A stretch of 34,407 nt of DNA from Strigomonas culicis (lineage: Eukaryota > Euglenozoa > Kinetoplastea > Trypanosomatida > Trypanosomatidae), in NCBI GenBank assembly GCA_000482145.1, contig AUXH01000152.1, forward strand, positions 1 to 34,407. The letters run 5' to 3'. Position numbers and translations under genes: made by a program. Every line of letters begins with the position of its first letter. Positions within the stretch are counted from its first letter, which is position 1. Shown here in pieces: positions 7,475-17,128 of this stretch. The notes beneath the pieces were generated by a model that had not been told where the DNA came from, did not search any database, and was given only the letters and a program-made list of their open reading frames with translations.

Positions 7475-9820
7475 ATGGGGGTCCACGGCTTGTGGCGACT
7501 GCTGGACACCTTCGGCGAGGTCACGCGCCCTGAGGCGTGGCGGGGCAAGCGGGTCGCGATTGACGCCAGCATCTGGATGGCTCAGTTCCGCGCGCAGGCG
7601 ACGAGCGAGGAGTTCCTCGAGGAGCGCATCCTGGAAGGCTTCTTCGTGCGCATACTCAAGCTGCTCTTCTTTGGGATCGAGCCGGTGTTTGTGTTTGACG
7701 GCGTCGCGAGCTACAGCAAGGCGACAGAGCAGCGGCGCCGCACCATCGCGCGGGAGGAGGCCGCCAAGACGCTCCTGCGGCGCCGGGCGCGTGAGATCCT
7801 CCTGGCGCAGGTCTCTGCCGGGCAGCTGGATGTGAAGCAGCTGGAGGTGAAGCAGCTGGAGGTGAAGCAGCTGGAGGTGAAGCAGCTGGATGTGAAGCAG
7901 CTGGATGTGAAGGCCTCTCCGCCGGCTGTAAAGATGGCGACGAAAAAGAAGAAGAAGAATAAGAAGGTGACCACAAACGCTGATGCCGTGCCCAAGGACA
8001 CGGGTGCAGCCGAGAAGACGATGCGACCACCCGCCAAGCTGCAGCCGGCGCGGAAGCGCGCCCGCAGTGCCCTCATCGCACCGGATACGATCGCGACCGC
8101 CACCACAGCGCACTTTCTACACGACATCCACGCGTACCTGACGGACCGGCAGCGGGGGGAGCATCAGGTGGCCGCCAACGTGCTGCGCGACACCAGCACG
8201 TCGCTCTTCATGGGGCCGCGCGCGGTGCTCGCCGCCGGGCCGCCGGCGCCCGCCGCGCGCCACCCCCCTGCCACGTCCTCAGAGGTCCCGCTTGACGTGG
8301 ACGAGGAGGACGCCAGCTGCCGCGTGCTGTCACAGCCCCCGTCAAACGCAGAAGTGTCTGCGAGGCGTGCGGCGCCGTCGAGCCCCACCGCTGTGTGTTC
8401 GTCCTCGTCCGGGTCGGTGAACTCCATCTCCGTTGTAGACGAAGACAACGACTACGAATGCCTGGTGTGGGACGACGCGAAGCTGGCGGTGCCGACCGTG
8501 GCCGATGCACCGAACGCGGTGAGCGGCCGCAGCAGCTCCACAGAAGGCAGCGAGGGCGGGCACGGCGCTGACGGCATGCGCGGCGAGCCTCCCCTGTGGA
8601 ACCCCGGCACCCAGTGGGCCCCCCCCGCACCGCCGCTGCAGACGCTGGAGCCGAAAGGTGGAGACGTGGGCTCCAGCCAGGACAGCGATTTTGTACCGGT
8701 TACCAGCGTCGCGCGGCACGCCGCTGCCCATCTGTTGCAGCAGGGGAAGGACGGAGGCGCGCCTGTGCGGCAAGGGGTCGTGCAGCCCACGGCACCGACG
8801 GGCGACGTGCTGCGCCCACAGGCACAGGGGCCCTCCGCCAACGGTCCCCTGCCGGCCGCGTCTCCGCCTGCGGCGCGCCGCACGGTCCCGTTTGAGCTGC
8901 TCAGCATTGTGGAGCTGCTGCACTGCTGTGGCATCAGCTACATCATAAGTCCGTCCGAGTCCGACGCGCAGTGTGCGTTCCTCAGTCGCGCTGGCCTCGT
9001 CGACGCTGTGTTCACGGAGGACAGTGACGTGCTGGTGCACGGCGCCAACACCGTGCTGCGCGGCTTCTTCTCCGCCTCCAAAGACGTGGTGGCGTACCGG
9101 CGCGCGGAGCTGGCGGCCTGCGGTGTCGATAAGCGCGTGCTGGTGGCGCTGGCGCTGCTGCTGGGGTGCGACTACACCGGCGGCGTGGTCGGCGTCGGCT
9201 TGCTGGGCTCGCTCGACGCCGTCACGGCGGCGTGGCGTCAGCCCCTGGCGCCGACCCCCGTGAAGACGCGCGCGGATAAGCTGGCGTCTGCAGCGGACAG
9301 TAAGGTGGCATCCGATGAAAGAAAGGATGTATTTGACATGCTCTCCCGGTGGCGCGACTTGGCGCGCTTCCCGCCGACGGAATGGCCGGGCGAGGATGAA
9401 GACCTAGCGCTGCTGCAGTATCAGGTGTCGTGCGAGCATCGCCACCAGTGGGCCACGTTGGAGCTGGACGAGTCGTTTCCGGACCAGACCGTGATCGACT
9501 TATTCTACAGCAGTGACGTCGACACGGACCTCACCGCGTTCCCTCCGGTGCAGCCCAACTGGAGTGCGATGAAGGCCTTCGCGAGCGCGCGCGGGCTGTT
9601 CCGGTCTTCGTGGGTGCTGCAGCGCTATGAATTGGCTAAAAAGACGTTTGAGTCTCGACAGGAGGTGGAGGAGAAGGAGCATCTCAAGGACCCAGCGCAG
9701 CGGAGACTGACGGACTACGGTGTCAGCATGCAGGTAAACGAAAAAATCTATTACAAGAAGCAGAGCCCCAAGTATGCGCTTGCTCTGCAGCGTCTTAGGA
9801 TCATGCAAGGCAAGAAGTAG
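7475..9820 (+). CDS. XPG: XPG/Rad2 structure-specific endonuclease (nucleotide excision repair)
   Basis: A 781-residue member of the FEN1/XPG/EXO1 nuclease family; XPG cuts 3' of the lesion in nucleotide excision repair. N-domain: MGVHGLWRLL at 1-10, the XPG/Rad2 form of the N-terminus, with metal ligands D30 and D75 (VFVFDG). I-domain: FELLSIVELLHCCGI, then PSESDAQCA with E495 and D497, TEDSD with D516 and D518, and LGCDYTGGVVGVG with D566 and the helix-hairpin-helix. A spacer of about 370 residues separates the N and I domains, long as in XPG rather than short as in FEN1. It carries six QL[DE]VK repeats (117-146), a KKKKKNKK cluster and Ser/acidic patches. QRRLTDYG at 742-749 resembles a weak PCNA-binding box. 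ATG 7475 is used because homology starts there; the frame runs upstream only from a GTG. Confidence 0.92.
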   Translation: MGVHGLWRLLDTFGEVTRPEAWRGKRVAIDASIWMAQFRAQATSEEFLEERILEGFFVRILKLLFFGIEPVFVFDGVASYSKATEQRRRTIAREEAAKTLLRRRAREILLAQVSAGQLDVKQLEVKQLEVKQLEVKQLDVKQLDVKASPPAVKMATKKKKKNKKVTTNADAVPKDTGAAEKTMRPPAKLQPARKRARSALIAPDTIATATTAHFLHDIHAYLTDRQRGEHQVAANVLRDTSTSLFMGPRAVLAAGPPAPAARHPPATSSEVPLDVDEEDASCRVLSQPPSNAEVSARRAAPSSPTAVCSSSSGSVNSISVVDEDNDYECLVWDDAKLAVPTVADAPNAVSGRSSSTEGSEGGHGADGMRGEPPLWNPGTQWAPPAPPLQTLEPKGGDVGSSQDSDFVPVTSVARHAAAHLLQQGKDGGAPVRQGVVQPTAPTGDVLRPQAQGPSANGPLPAASPPAARRTVPFELLSIVELLHCCGISYIISPSESDAQCAFLSRAGLVDAVFTEDSDVLVHGANTVLRGFFSASKDVVAYRRAELAACGVDKRVLVALALLLGCDYTGGVVGVGLLGSLDAVTAAWRQPLAPTPVKTRADKLASAADSKVASDERKDVFDMLSRWRDLARFPPTEWPGEDEDLALLQYQVSCEHRHQWATLELDESFPDQTVIDLFYSSDVDTDLTAFPPVQPNWSAMKAFASARGLFRSSWVLQRYELAKKTFESRQEVEEKEHLKDPAQRRLTDYGVSMQVNEKIYYKKQSPKYALALQRLRIMQGKK
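7823..7912 (+). repeat. six tandem 15-bp units inside the XPG gene
   Basis: Six units of CAGCTGGA[T/G]GTGAAG encode QL[DE]VK. The Asp units are copies 1, 5 and 6; the Glu units are copies 2-4. Near-identical DNA indicates recent expansion, and copy number changes would keep the frame. Confidence 0.95.
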
Positions 9821-10154
9821 GATTATCGTACGTTGTACTATACGCACACACATAAAAAAAAAAAAAGAAGGCCCCCTAGTTGATCCTTACAAGCGTGCAT
9901 ACCCACACTCACACACATACACTTACACTTGTTTGTCCTACTGGTTTGTATCTGACGTTTTCATTTCATAATCCCTTTCCTTTCTTTGTTTATCTCTGAA
10001 GCATATGTATACGTTGTATTTATAAAATAGACAAATAAACAACTAAAGAGTGGCAGTAAGCAAACGGAAGTACCTGCATTACTAAATAACAACACCTGTA
10101 AAAGACATAAAAAGCCAACGCAACGTCTACTCTGTTGAACGTATCATAACAGTA
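9821..10154. other. intergenic spacer
   Basis: AT-rich. A CT-rich stretch at 9971-9998 is followed by AG at 10000-10001. A six-codon ATG frame (10005-10025) would be in the leader if that AG is used, but later AGs (for example near 10030 and 10046-10056) could exclude it. Confidence 0.55.
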
Positions 10155-11924
10155 ATGACAAACGACGGCACCGCAGTAAATGTACCCTCGGCGCAGGAGG
10201 AGGATACAAACGCCCCTCATCAACTCCAACTGGACCCCAACATCAGCGCACCAGCGCTTGTGGGCTACATTTTGGTACGCTGTCTGCCTCTCGGCCTCGC
10301 GGCGGTCGCGCAGTTTTCCATCGGAACGGCCCTGTTTAGTCTGGTCGGAAGAATGGTCGGCACCGAGCAGCTGGGGGCGACGACGCTCGCCTTCGGGCTG
10401 TTGTACGCCACGGCGTTTAGTGCCTCCGCGGGGTGCTGTGGCGCGCTCGAGACACTTCTCTCGCACTCCTACGGCCACGACCCGAACAGCAAGCTGTACG
10501 GCGTCTACTCTCAGCGCATGGCCATTTTGCTTTTGATTGTTGCCTTCCTGTTTGGCCCGCTGCTCGCCTACGCGGATGTGATCCTCACGTCCATTGGGCA
10601 AAACGTCGTCGTGGCGAGGTACACCGGCGAGTTCTGTCGCATCGCCTTGTTTGGTGTTTACCCTGCCATGGTGTTGGAGCTGCTGCGGCGCTACTTTGCG
10701 TGCCAGCACATGAACAACCCGCTCTCCGTCAACCTCGTCTGCGGTGCTGCGATCTTCCCCTTTCTGCTCTTCGCGCTGATCAGCATGTTTGACTACACGG
10801 GCGCCCCGCTCGGCTGGGTCATCCTGCAGATCCTCATGCCCGCCTCTCTGTTCGTGTACCTGTGGAAGACGAAAAGGTACACAAAGACATGGGGCGGCTG
10901 GTCGAAGAGCGCGCTCACGAACTGGGGGCCCATGCTGAAGCTAGCGATTCCGTCCTGTGCCATGCTACTGAGTGAGTGGGCCGCGCTGGAGGTGAATTCC
11001 ATCTTTGCCGGGTTTGCGCCTCCCTCTCACCTGGCGGCGCACAGCATCGTGTACCAGACGTCGGCGCTGATGTGGAACCTGACGTCCGGCCTGTACATCG
11101 TGGTCACGGTGCTCGTCGGCAACGCGATTGGGCGTGGGCAAAACCGGTTCGCGAGGCGGTGTGCCCTCTACTGCCTTGTCATGACGCTGTGCTTCAGTCT
11201 GGTCAACATTGCGGTCATCTTCTCTCTGCGTCACGTCATCCCGTACGTCTTCACCACCAACCAGGAATCCATCGATCTCTACGAAAAACTACTCAAGTAC
11301 TTCTTTGTCTATCATATCTTTGATCTTTTCCAGAGCTGCATGATGGGCGTGTTGCGCGGCTGCGGCCTGCAGACGATTGGCGCGGTCTTCATCGCGATTG
11401 TGTACAGCGTGGTCGGTGTGCCGGTCGGCGCCGTGCTCTTCTTCAAAATGGACATGGGCGTGGCGGCCCTGTGGTTCGGCCCTGCCTTCGGCGTGACGTG
11501 CATCGGCTTCCCCAGCTACGTGTACCTTTTCTTCCGGTACATCAAGTGGGACGAGCTGACGGCCGTCAAGGAGGACGGGCTGTCTCTCGGCTCCGAGGAA
11601 GACGAGCGTGTCCTGCGCGAGACGTGCCCGCCCTCGGAGTGCGGCGACGCCGCGTCGCGCGACGAGGGCGAGGCCGGGGATGCCAAGTCGCCGAATGAGG
11701 AGCGGAACGACGCGGTGAGCAATTTTTCCTTCACGTCGCACCTGACCGACTTTGTGATCCCGCAGAGGAACAACATCCTGCTCGTCGGCGGGGTGGTCGG
11801 CGCGGCCGTGGGAGCGAACGCGTCGCTCGAGGCGGCACCGGACGCGCCGACGGGCGAGTCCGTGCGCTCCCCGTCTTCACCGAACGTGGCCGCAGTGGGT
11901 GTGCTGACCGCGCGCAGTAGATGA
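10155..11924 (+). CDS. MATE-family efflux transporter (first copy)
   Basis: A 589-residue polytopic protein of the MATE (multidrug and toxic compound extrusion) family: cation-coupled antiporters exporting organic cations and other metabolites. Seen: about 12 hydrophobic segments in two similar halves between residues about 35 and 465; GALETLLSHSYGH followed by YGVYSQRMAILLL, equivalent to the ALET-G-QAYGA/Y-QR block of eukaryotic MATEs; SEWAALE with E274 and E279 in the seventh segment, where eukaryotic MATEs carry the coupling acid; and MMGVLRGCGLQ in the C-half. The about 45-residue N-tail and about 125-residue acidic/Ser-rich C-tail look cytosolic. It is clearly paralogous to the protein at 17129-19000. 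Substrate and membrane (plasma membrane or vacuolar) are unknown. Confidence 0.92.
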   Translation: MTNDGTAVNVPSAQEEDTNAPHQLQLDPNISAPALVGYILVRCLPLGLAAVAQFSIGTALFSLVGRMVGTEQLGATTLAFGLLYATAFSASAGCCGALETLLSHSYGHDPNSKLYGVYSQRMAILLLIVAFLFGPLLAYADVILTSIGQNVVVARYTGEFCRIALFGVYPAMVLELLRRYFACQHMNNPLSVNLVCGAAIFPFLLFALISMFDYTGAPLGWVILQILMPASLFVYLWKTKRYTKTWGGWSKSALTNWGPMLKLAIPSCAMLLSEWAALEVNSIFAGFAPPSHLAAHSIVYQTSALMWNLTSGLYIVVTVLVGNAIGRGQNRFARRCALYCLVMTLCFSLVNIAVIFSLRHVIPYVFTTNQESIDLYEKLLKYFFVYHIFDLFQSCMMGVLRGCGLQTIGAVFIAIVYSVVGVPVGAVLFFKMDMGVAALWFGPAFGVTCIGFPSYVYLFFRYIKWDELTAVKEDGLSLGSEEDERVLRETCPPSECGDAASRDEGEAGDAKSPNEERNDAVSNFSFTSHLTDFVIPQRNNILLVGGVVGAAVGANASLEAAPDAPTGESVRSPSSPNVAAVGVLTARSR

Positions 11925-12723
11925 TCACCACTTGTACAAAAGCGAATCAAAAAAAAAGAATAATAACTCGGATAATAACTTGGGTATAGAGAACGAATTA
12001 GGATCTCCTTAAAGTATGGCAAGGAGCTCCTTTTCTAACTACTCATTTTACTTTTCCTTTCTTGTCGTGGTCTTTTCATATAATTAGTGCCACACTAAGT
12101 TTCCATACACGAGCGTTCCGTTTTTATTTTTACTTTCTTGCCCTTTTTGGTTTTCGTTGTGTACACTTGGAACCAACGTCCACTTAATCGTGTTGTATTT
12201 TGCTTTCTATTTCACTTCAGTTTTGTTGTATTCTTCTATTCTTCTTCTTCGTAACGTCATAATGAAATCCAGAACGATATGTAAAGTGAATATGTGTATG
12301 TGTATGTGTAGATGCTTGGTTCTGTTCATTCTTGAGGTAATATGTATCACAACTCGACATACATGCTCTCTTTATCTTTCTTCTTTTCTTCCTATTGCTC
12401 TTCAACTGTATATATATATATATCTTTTGTGTCTTTTCCCCCGTTTTTTTTTGTAGTCATTTCATTTTTTTTTTCATTGTTTTGTTAGAATATTTTTTTT
12501 CGAAAAAAAAAAGATAACAAATATAATAAAACCACTAATCAAAAGTCTTTTTTGAAATAAGCATTTCTTGATTCGTCTTTCTTTAGCTAAAAGGGAATAA
12601 AATCCACTGTTGATCTCACTCTCTCCATCATTTTTTTTTTCTTCTTCGTCGTCTTCTTCTCCCTTTATTGACGCATCACATCCATTTATATACCCTCGAG
12701 TCATCCCGTAGCGTTTGTTACAC
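11925..12723. other. AT-rich intergenic spacer
   Basis: Contains TATG/TGTATG short repeats (12290-12310), a TA microsatellite (12409-12423), poly-T/poly-A runs (12447-12512) and a pyrimidine tract at 12630-12666. The hydrophobic frame at 12157-12456 is Leu/Phe/Ile/Cys-rich, spans the microsatellites and shows no domain; I do not call it. Confidence 0.65.
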
Positions 12724-15700
12724 ATGGCTGATGCCACAACACCCGAGAACAACTCTCTCGTCTCGCACCCCGGCGAGTCTCGCACGACGGGTTACACCAC
12801 ACCGCCGCACGAGCACGCGCCTGTCGGCGACGAGGAGCCTGTGACGACCAACAGCAAGTCGGTCTACGTGGACCCATCTGTCGCTCACAGGAGACCTTTC
12901 GGCGATGTAGAGACAAGGGAGGCTGGTGCGTTCGCCGCGCGTGTAGCAAAGAAGCGCCCGTCTTCGCTGTTCGAGGGAGTGGGTCTCGCCTCTGGTTCCG
13001 GGACACAGAATCCGGATGACGAGGATAGGGCATTTCAGGCCGACGACATGGTGAAGCCGTTGAAGAAGCGTATGACCCTCGCTTTCCAGATTAACGAGGG
13101 GTCGGCAACGGACGCCGAAAAGCGCGCCGCGCACGACGCGGCGAAAGAGTTTGACATTTTCCACAACAACGACGACGACGACAAGGATGCGGCTTCGGTA
13201 GACTGCTTTGGCATGCCCACCTACAAGCCCCGGTACCCCTCGGTGGCCTACAACGCCGACACGGATCTCAGCATTCCGTGGAACTTGCGCCGTGTGCGGC
13301 GCCGCATGCAGTGCGACTTCTTCAACTTTCTCAGTATTCCGCAGTTCTGGAAGCAGTTTGAGTTCGCTACACGTGTCACGGCGTGCGCGGTGCTGATTCC
13401 TTCCGCCATCATTGCGGCGGACCTGACCAACAACCCTTTTATTTCTCCCTTCATGGTGATTTCGGCGACGGTCCTCGCAGCCAAGGGCTCTGTGGGGGAG
13501 GCGATTGCCTACATCTTTGCGTGGACGCGGGCGGGCTGCTTCTGGCTGATCCCTGCCGTCATCGGGGGCCTCTTGCATCTCGGCGACCACATTGTCGGCT
13601 GGTGCATCTACTACACAGCCCTTCTCTTCATCATGGCCCTCTTCACGGAGGGTATTGTGATGCGTATCTGCCTCCTCCTGTTCAACAGCTGCATGGTCGG
13701 GTTACTTGTGAACACGAGCCGCGACTACGTGTATCCTTGCCGCGTCATGGTCGACTGGTGCATCGGGACGGGCCTGTGCACCGTCGCGGCCTTCTTCCCT
13801 TACCCCATCTTCTGCAAGGCGGAGGCACAGCGGAAGCTCACCCAGATTGCGAAGAACACGGGAACGGCCTTCCGCGGTCTGGCCTACTCCTTCTGGAGCC
13901 CGTCCAACGTGGAGCGCAACATGGCGTTGTCCAAGGTGCGGCTCATGACGCAGTCGCTGGACGACTTGCTGCCCGAGTTTGAGCACAACCAGGCCTTTGC
14001 CTTCTTCGAGTTTTTCTTCGAGTCGACGGAGCAGCGCGAGATCCGTGACATCAAGTTTACCTTCTTCGAACGCCTGCGTATCAACCTGAGCAGCATGACG
14101 CGCGTGCTCGATATCGTGGAGGGCAACCCGAGCGCGGTTGATGACTCGGACCGCGCGAGCGCGTTCGGGGAGCTGCTCACGCCGCAGTTGGACGCGGTGG
14201 CGGAGTCCTTCGACGTGCTGATGGACCAGCTCGCCCACGCCAGGTCTCGGAAGGCCATCCTCAACCTGCGCGAAAGCTTCGATACCTTCAACACCCGTGT
14301 GGACGAGATGGAGACAGCCTACCGGGCGGCCCGGCGCGCGCTCTTCTACGAGCACGTGTCCTTCACGCTGGAGGAGTTCGTGCCGCTCATGACGTTCTAC
14401 CTCTTCACCGTCATTTGCTTCCGTGATACGATTGAGATGTTTGAAGTGGATGTGAAGAAGTACAAGCCGAGCACGGTGACGACAATCAAGAAGATCTTCA
14501 TGAAGGTGGCGGCCGATCCCTTCACCGAGAACCTGGAGTTTCTCAGGAAGCTCTTCACCCTATTTAACCGACGCGAGTGGCAGCGGGTGCTGGAGGCGGT
14601 GAAGGTGAGCGGGGCCATGCTCTTGACCATTGGGTTTTCCTTTTTGATCAATATTGACAAAGAGTCCTTCACGGGCCCCAATATTATTGCCTTCGTGTCG
14701 GGGTCCAACCCGGTCGAGGCTGTGCAGGCCTCCATCGTGCGTCTCACGGGCTGCCTCCTGGGTACTGTCCTTGGCTTCTTCGCCGGTATCTACTCGGAGA
14801 CGGCCGTACAGCGTGTGGCTTCGCTGTGTACGCTCATGTTCTGTGGCACCTTCTTGCGTAACGACAAGGAGTACGGCATCATGTCCGTGTACGGTATGTT
14901 CGTGCTCATCCCGCTCGACAGCGTCGTGGAGACGACCATCGCCGATACCGTGGCCCGCATGAACCAGAACACGTTCGGCATTTTCATCTACCTCTTCGTG
15001 AGTGCCATCATCTTCCCGCTGACACCGAGTGTCATTCTCCGCGCGAAGCGTGTGAACGTGCTGAAGGTAATGAGCGACGTGCTGCAGAAGATGGCGGACA
15101 TGTTTTCGGAGCTGCCCACGCGCAAGAGCAACGCGGCAGCCTTCGCGATGGTCAACATTGAGAGCTCGGGGGACGACACGCTGGCCAGCAACGACGAGCG
15201 CGCGCCGGCGACCGTCCCGGGGCCGGTGCGCGTGACGAACCGCTCCATGCATGTGGCCTTCGGCAAGGACGCACCGATGGAGGCGCTGGACAAGCAGCTC
15301 AACAATCTCATCAAACGCCTCAAGGGCACCAAGCAGTACATGGGCTTCGCGAAGGACGAGCGCACACTGATCGAGATTGACTACCCGGTGCGGGCGTGCC
15401 AGAACACATACAACCACATGTACCGCATGACCTATCTGCTGAAGACCATGTACTTCAGCTGGAACGTGATCCGCAGTCAGCCGCACTTCTTGAAGGGATC
15501 GCGTAAGATGTACGAGGCCCTCACGCCCATCGCCTCCGACATCGCCTACTCTTTCCACCGCTTCGTGGCGCTCATGGCGTGCATGATGAAGGACCCCTCC
15601 GTCAACCTGGAGGGCGAGGTGACGCGCGCGGTGGTGGATCTGATGGAGATGACGCAGGAGCTGCAGACCCGCAAGAGCCAGATCATGCTGGTCCTCATCA

Positions 15701-16158
15701 ACAAGTCCGTCTCCAAGTACCGCAACGGCGAGGAGATGTCGCCGCTGAGCCTGTCGCCCGGCACCTCCTTCCCGATCAGCCGGCAGGACTCCTCGCCGCA
15801 CTCGACGACGTCCAACCCCACCCGCGGCCTCGTGCGGGCGGCCACCTACGATGTAATCCACGGCGACGCGTCCCAGAACCCCACCACGTACTACTCGCCC
15901 ACGTTGGCTACGAAGGAGAACTTCCGCGTGGCGGAGTCGCACCACAACGTCACGATCGGCCACTACTTCTCACAGGAGGACATTTCGCGCGCGAGCGAGC
16001 CAGTGCGTCTACCAGAGAACTTCCGCTTTCCGGTGTCATCCGAGGACGCGGAGGGCATGCATTCCTTCGGACTCTGCCTACACATGTTTGCGAACGAAAC
16101 GAAGATGCTGATGATGAGTCTTGGTGCCATGCTTGACCTGCTCCGATCTAAAATCTAG
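12724..16158 (+). CDS. duplicated FUSC / aromatic-acid-exporter-like membrane protein
   Basis: A 1144-residue protein with two separate bundles of about six hydrophobic segments, at about 218-366 and about 622-772. This matches the FUSC/ArAE superfamily (fusaric acid resistance, aromatic acid exporter, yeast BRE4-like and plant malate-channel relatives). The second bundle contains the family-like RLTGCLLGTVLGFFAG. Between the bundles lies a soluble helical domain of about 255 residues (about 367-621), and a C-terminal domain of about 370 residues follows with helices and a Ser/Pro/Thr-rich stretch around 1005-1050. The N-terminal about 200 residues are hydrophilic with an NNDDDDKDA acidic run. 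Family members export aromatic or other organic anions; the substrate here is unknown. It sits between two MATE transporters, suggesting a shared efflux role, which is inference. The start is the first ATG after the splice region. Confidence 0.82.
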   Translation: MADATTPENNSLVSHPGESRTTGYTTPPHEHAPVGDEEPVTTNSKSVYVDPSVAHRRPFGDVETREAGAFAARVAKKRPSSLFEGVGLASGSGTQNPDDEDRAFQADDMVKPLKKRMTLAFQINEGSATDAEKRAAHDAAKEFDIFHNNDDDDKDAASVDCFGMPTYKPRYPSVAYNADTDLSIPWNLRRVRRRMQCDFFNFLSIPQFWKQFEFATRVTACAVLIPSAIIAADLTNNPFISPFMVISATVLAAKGSVGEAIAYIFAWTRAGCFWLIPAVIGGLLHLGDHIVGWCIYYTALLFIMALFTEGIVMRICLLLFNSCMVGLLVNTSRDYVYPCRVMVDWCIGTGLCTVAAFFPYPIFCKAEAQRKLTQIAKNTGTAFRGLAYSFWSPSNVERNMALSKVRLMTQSLDDLLPEFEHNQAFAFFEFFFESTEQREIRDIKFTFFERLRINLSSMTRVLDIVEGNPSAVDDSDRASAFGELLTPQLDAVAESFDVLMDQLAHARSRKAILNLRESFDTFNTRVDEMETAYRAARRALFYEHVSFTLEEFVPLMTFYLFTVICFRDTIEMFEVDVKKYKPSTVTTIKKIFMKVAADPFTENLEFLRKLFTLFNRREWQRVLEAVKVSGAMLLTIGFSFLINIDKESFTGPNIIAFVSGSNPVEAVQASIVRLTGCLLGTVLGFFAGIYSETAVQRVASLCTLMFCGTFLRNDKEYGIMSVYGMFVLIPLDSVVETTIADTVARMNQNTFGIFIYLFVSAIIFPLTPSVILRAKRVNVLKVMSDVLQKMADMFSELPTRKSNAAAFAMVNIESSGDDTLASNDERAPATVPGPVRVTNRSMHVAFGKDAPMEALDKQLNNLIKRLKGTKQYMGFAKDERTLIEIDYPVRACQNTYNHMYRMTYLLKTMYFSWNVIRSQPHFLKGSRKMYEALTPIASDIAYSFHRFVALMACMMKDPSVNLEGEVTRAVVDLMEMTQELQTRKSQIMLVLINKSVSKYRNGEEMSPLSLSPGTSFPISRQDSSPHSTTSNPTRGLVRAATYDVIHGDASQNPTTYYSPTLATKENFRVAESHHNVTIGHYFSQEDISRASEPVRLPENFRFPVSSEDAEGMHSFGLCLHMFANETKMLMMSLGAMLDLLRSKI

Positions 16159-16186
16159 TTACCAGCTTAATGATTAGCATGATACG

Positions 16187-16212
16187 CACACACACACACA
16201 CACACACACACA
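16187..16212. repeat. (CA)13 microsatellite
   Basis: Perfect CA dinucleotide array shortly after the FUSC-like stop codon, probably in its 3' UTR. Confidence 0.95.
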
Positions 16213-16482
16213 CGCATGAAAGGGAAAAAAAAAGAGAAAAAGAGAGATAACGAGTAAGAATATGTTAATTCAAATAAAAACATATACACTTAATGACAAT
16301 AAATTGTATATACCATTTGTATGCATGCATATACACGTAGCAGTACATTTATAAAAGGAAGACGTGGCGCACTGTTTCACAGGGCAGTTCCTTTCCTTTT
16401 CCTCACCTTTTCCATGTAGAACACACCCCTTACTCTTTCCCTCTCCTTCGTTAATATGTATTGCACACGGACTCAGAACAAC

Positions 16483-16509
16483 ATACACACACACATACAC
16501 ACACACACA
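16483..16509. repeat. CA/CATA microsatellite
   Basis: CA dinucleotides interrupted by one AT step, followed by an A-run. Confidence 0.9.
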
Positions 16510-17094
16510 TTAAAAAAAAAAGGACTGGGGATGGTGAAATGTAGAACATTTTTTACAGAACACGAAAAAAGAAAGCGAGGAAAAGAGAACAAACAGACAA
16601 GGATTTGGTAACCGCGTCTGACAGTTATCTGGTGTTTAATTCTTCTTTTCTATTCCCACACATCAAAAGGTTCTTATTAATTAATTAATTTTTTTTTCTG
16701 TTTTTTTTTTCATTAGTTCCATTGGAATGTGTTGTCGACAAAATCTATATATATACACACACAAACACACACACTTACTGTCGACAGTACATTTCAGGTA
16801 TGTTTGTTGTACACACATTGCAACTACTACGTTGCTTTTTTAGCGAATGACATGCCCCTTACTATCGGAGCTCTTCCCCATTGTGTTCAATGTTACAAGT
16901 GTGGTGCAGTATCCACTTCTTGTCGCTTGCACTAAAACTCTTCTTCGGTCCACCTCCATACTCTCTGTTTTGCTGCTTACTTTAGCCATTTGTTCCCTTT
17001 ACATGCTTTAACACGTCTTGTCATTCATCGCTTTTACTACATACTGAGTTTTTTTTTTGAGTTTTCGTTACATTTGTCCCAGATAGTGCCATCT

Positions 17095-17119
17095 ATTTTT
17101 TTTTTCACGATACCGTTAG
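17095..17119 (+). promoter_or_regulatory. trans-splice acceptor for the second MATE gene
   Basis: A T-run is followed by the first AG at 17118-17119 (GTTAG), nine bases before the ATG. This supports 17129 as the start. Confidence 0.7.
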
Positions 17120-17128
17120 TAACCGGAC

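Larger units (their letters stand above)
16159..17128. other. long intergenic spacer with CA microsatellites
   Basis: Nearly 1 kb without a credible gene. It carries (CA)13 at 16187-16212, a CA/CATA array at 16483-16509, TTAA repeats at 16676-16689, and a TA/CA array at 16745-16772. The short frame at 16729-16935 starts inside the microsatellite and is not supported. Confidence 0.7.

Noticed and set aside
10005..10025. Six-codon upstream ORF before the first MATE gene
   Set aside because: Several AG dinucleotides lie between it and the main ATG, so splicing may exclude it; not strong enough for a finding.
12157..12456. 99-codon hydrophobic frame in the spacer before the FUSC-like gene
   Set aside because: Made of microsatellite and T-rich sequence; no GC-rich codon bias and no recognisable membrane family.
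14560..15963. 467-codon reverse-strand frame inside the FUSC-like gene
   Set aside because: A shadow of the + strand gene. His/Arg/Val-rich composition and no motifs; the opposite frame has membrane bundles.
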